Program-made: the position numbers and the translations under genes | Shown: piece after piece, positions 6,754 through 7,300 of the stretch | Position numbering within the stretch: the stretch's first letter is position 1 | How the letters are laid out: the number at the start of each line of letters is the position of its first letter | The notes under the pieces: model-generated | Told to the model about the DNA's origin: nothing | Databases searched by the model: none | Seen by the model: only the letters and a program-made list of their open reading frames with translations | NCBI GenBank assembly: GCA_014379075.1 | Contig: JACMMN010000302.1 | Span: 1 to 7,300, forward strand | Reading direction: 5' to 3' | DNA: 7,300 bases | From: Pyrinomonadaceae bacterium | Lineage (GTDB): Bacteria > Acidobacteriota > Blastocatellia > Pyrinomonadales > Pyrinomonadaceae

Positions 6754-6896
6754 TAATGGGTCAGTTTTTATTTGAATGACTTCCTCTTTGATTTAATTTT
6801 CTTCTTTCGTGTATTTCGTGGACAAAATTCTTAAAACCGTTATCCACGAAATAAGAAAATAAAGAAATAAATAAAGAAGTCGAAATTGACCTATTA
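6754..6896. repeat. Imperfect ~143-bp palindrome, MITE- or REP-like element
   Basis: The AT-rich gap between pump and channel genes is built as one large inverted repeat. The outer arms are TAATGGGTCA (6754-6763) and TGACCTATTA (6887-6896), complementary over 10 bp with one G-T pair. Middle arms are GACTTC (6778-6783) and GAAGTC (6876-6881). Inner arms are TATTTCGTGGA (6812-6822) and TCCACGAAATA (6843-6853), a perfect 11 bp around a 20-base loop. Between these the left side is T-rich and the right side A-rich and partly complementary (6784-6811 against 6854-6875). No open reading frame or clear target duplication is visible. It could be a non-autonomous mobile repeat, or an RNA hairpin that terminates or processes the transcript; a mobile origin is inferred, not shown. 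Confidence 0.6.
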
Positions 6897-6913
6897 CCCG
6901 AATTCACCATAAA
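6886..6913 (+). promoter_or_regulatory. Possible separate promoter of the outer-membrane channel gene
   Basis: TTGACC (6886-6891) and CATAAA (6908-6913) are separated by 16 bp and match the -35 and -10 consensus at 5 and 4 of 6 positions. The -35 overlaps the right end of the palindromic element. Transcription would begin about 35-40 bases before the ATG at 6957. Such matches arise by chance in AT-rich DNA, so this is tentative. Confidence 0.35.
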
Positions 6914-6956
6914 CGAGAGCCCGAAGCTTTTACCAATAGACGCTTTAATAAATATT

Positions 6957-7300
6957 ATGCGATTAGATTTAGCCGTTGTTTTAATTTTCCTGATCGGAGC
7001 AGCCAATGTTTTCGCGCAGGATCCTACGCCTACGCCCAGCCCGGTTCCGGCGGTGAACGACAAACAGGAAGTAGCGCCCGAAAACCTGAAAGGAGTTCCG
7101 GCGATAGCTCCGAATTACAGTTCGGAAGATCGCAGCATGCCTGATCTCGGGCGGGTCGGCGTCGAAATGACGAACCAGAGGCCGCTTATGCTGCAGGACG
7201 CGATCTCGCTGGCTTTGACGAACAACAAAGACATCGAGGTCACGCGAAAAAATGTGCAGATCGCGGAATTCGATCTTCAGGCGGCACGCGGTGTTTACCA
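6957..7300 (+). CDS. TolC/OprM-family outer-membrane efflux channel (5' part only)
   Basis: The frame stays open to the window end, giving 114 N-terminal residues. Residues 1-20 (MRLDLAVVLIFLIGAANVFA) are a Sec signal peptide with a V-F-A cleavage site before QD. A proline/threonine-rich linker (21-36) and a poorly conserved stretch follow. From about residue 76 the text is the classic start of the outer-membrane efflux protein repeat: LMLQDAISLALTNNKDIEVT, then IAEFDLQAARGVY, in which A-x-x-x-A-L-x-x-N-x-x-I/L recurs throughout the family. The mature protein would be a trimeric beta-barrel with a periplasmic alpha-tunnel that accepts substrates from the pump through the adaptor. There is no lipobox, unlike OprM. 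No Shine-Dalgarno is visible within 20 bases of this ATG, but the signal peptide fits the start and no other ATG, GTG or TTG lies in frame back to the stop at 6852-6854. Confidence 0.9.
   Translation, partial: MRLDLAVVLIFLIGAANVFAQDPTPTPSPVPAVNDKQEVAPENLKGVPAIAPNYSSEDRSMPDLGRVGVEMTNQRPLMLQDAISLALTNNKDIEVTRKNVQIAEFDLQAARGVY

Noticed and set aside
6744..6956. Insertion sequence or gene remnant in the pump-channel gap
   Set aside because: No transposase-like translation in any frame and no convincing target-site duplication beside the outer arms; only the palindrome itself is supported.
6761..7063. 100-codon minus-strand open frame over the gap and channel start
   Set aside because: It overlaps the channel's signal peptide and the palindromic element, and its translation is low-complexity with no family resemblance.

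Overview
The window looks like chromosome of a Gram-negative (diderm) bacterium of moderate GC content. The diderm call rests on a tripartite RND efflux system with a lipoprotein adaptor and a TolC-type outer-membrane partner. The protein flavour (RhlE-type helicase, a zinc-ribbon hypothetical, a DUF883-like anchor protein) reminds me of Acidobacteriota, but that is an impression and cannot be proved from this sequence alone.

Layout. (1) Positions 1-799, plus strand: the 3' end of an RhlE-type DEAD-box RNA helicase, then 18 bp later a small protein with a four/five-cysteine zinc ribbon and a C-terminal Tudor/SH3-like segment. A strong hairpin at 822-847 closes this unit and also serves the convergent gene. 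(2) Positions 874-1236, minus strand: a small alanine/lysine/glutamate-rich protein with a single C-terminal membrane anchor, resembling ElaB/YqjD/DUF883 or YtxH proteins. (3) Positions 1237-1466: a divergent intergenic region with a TTGACA promoter and a perfect 18-bp inverted repeat, probably the operator of the next gene. (4) Positions 1467-6743, plus strand: a compact operon of TetR/AcrR repressor, periplasmic adaptor lipoprotein and 12-TM RND pump, with gaps of 30 and 15 bp. (5) Positions 6744-6956: an AT-rich gap almost filled by a ~143-bp imperfect palindrome (6754-6896) that looks like a small repeat or MITE-like element. (6) Position 6957 to the window end: the first 114 residues of a TolC/OprM-family outer-membrane channel.

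How they fit together: the repressor probably binds the palindrome just downstream of its own promoter and so controls itself together with the adaptor and pump. The adaptor carries the R-L-S tip motif that docks on TolC-like channels, and a channel gene follows. The channel is separated from the pump by the palindrome, whose right end supplies a possible promoter -35, so channel expression may be partly uncoupled. The pump's substrate cannot be read from the sequence.

I see no CRISPR array, tRNA, rRNA, integrase or intact insertion sequence. The least ordinary items are the palindromic element between pump and channel, the zinc-ribbon protein beside the helicase, and the unusually long adaptor hairpin.
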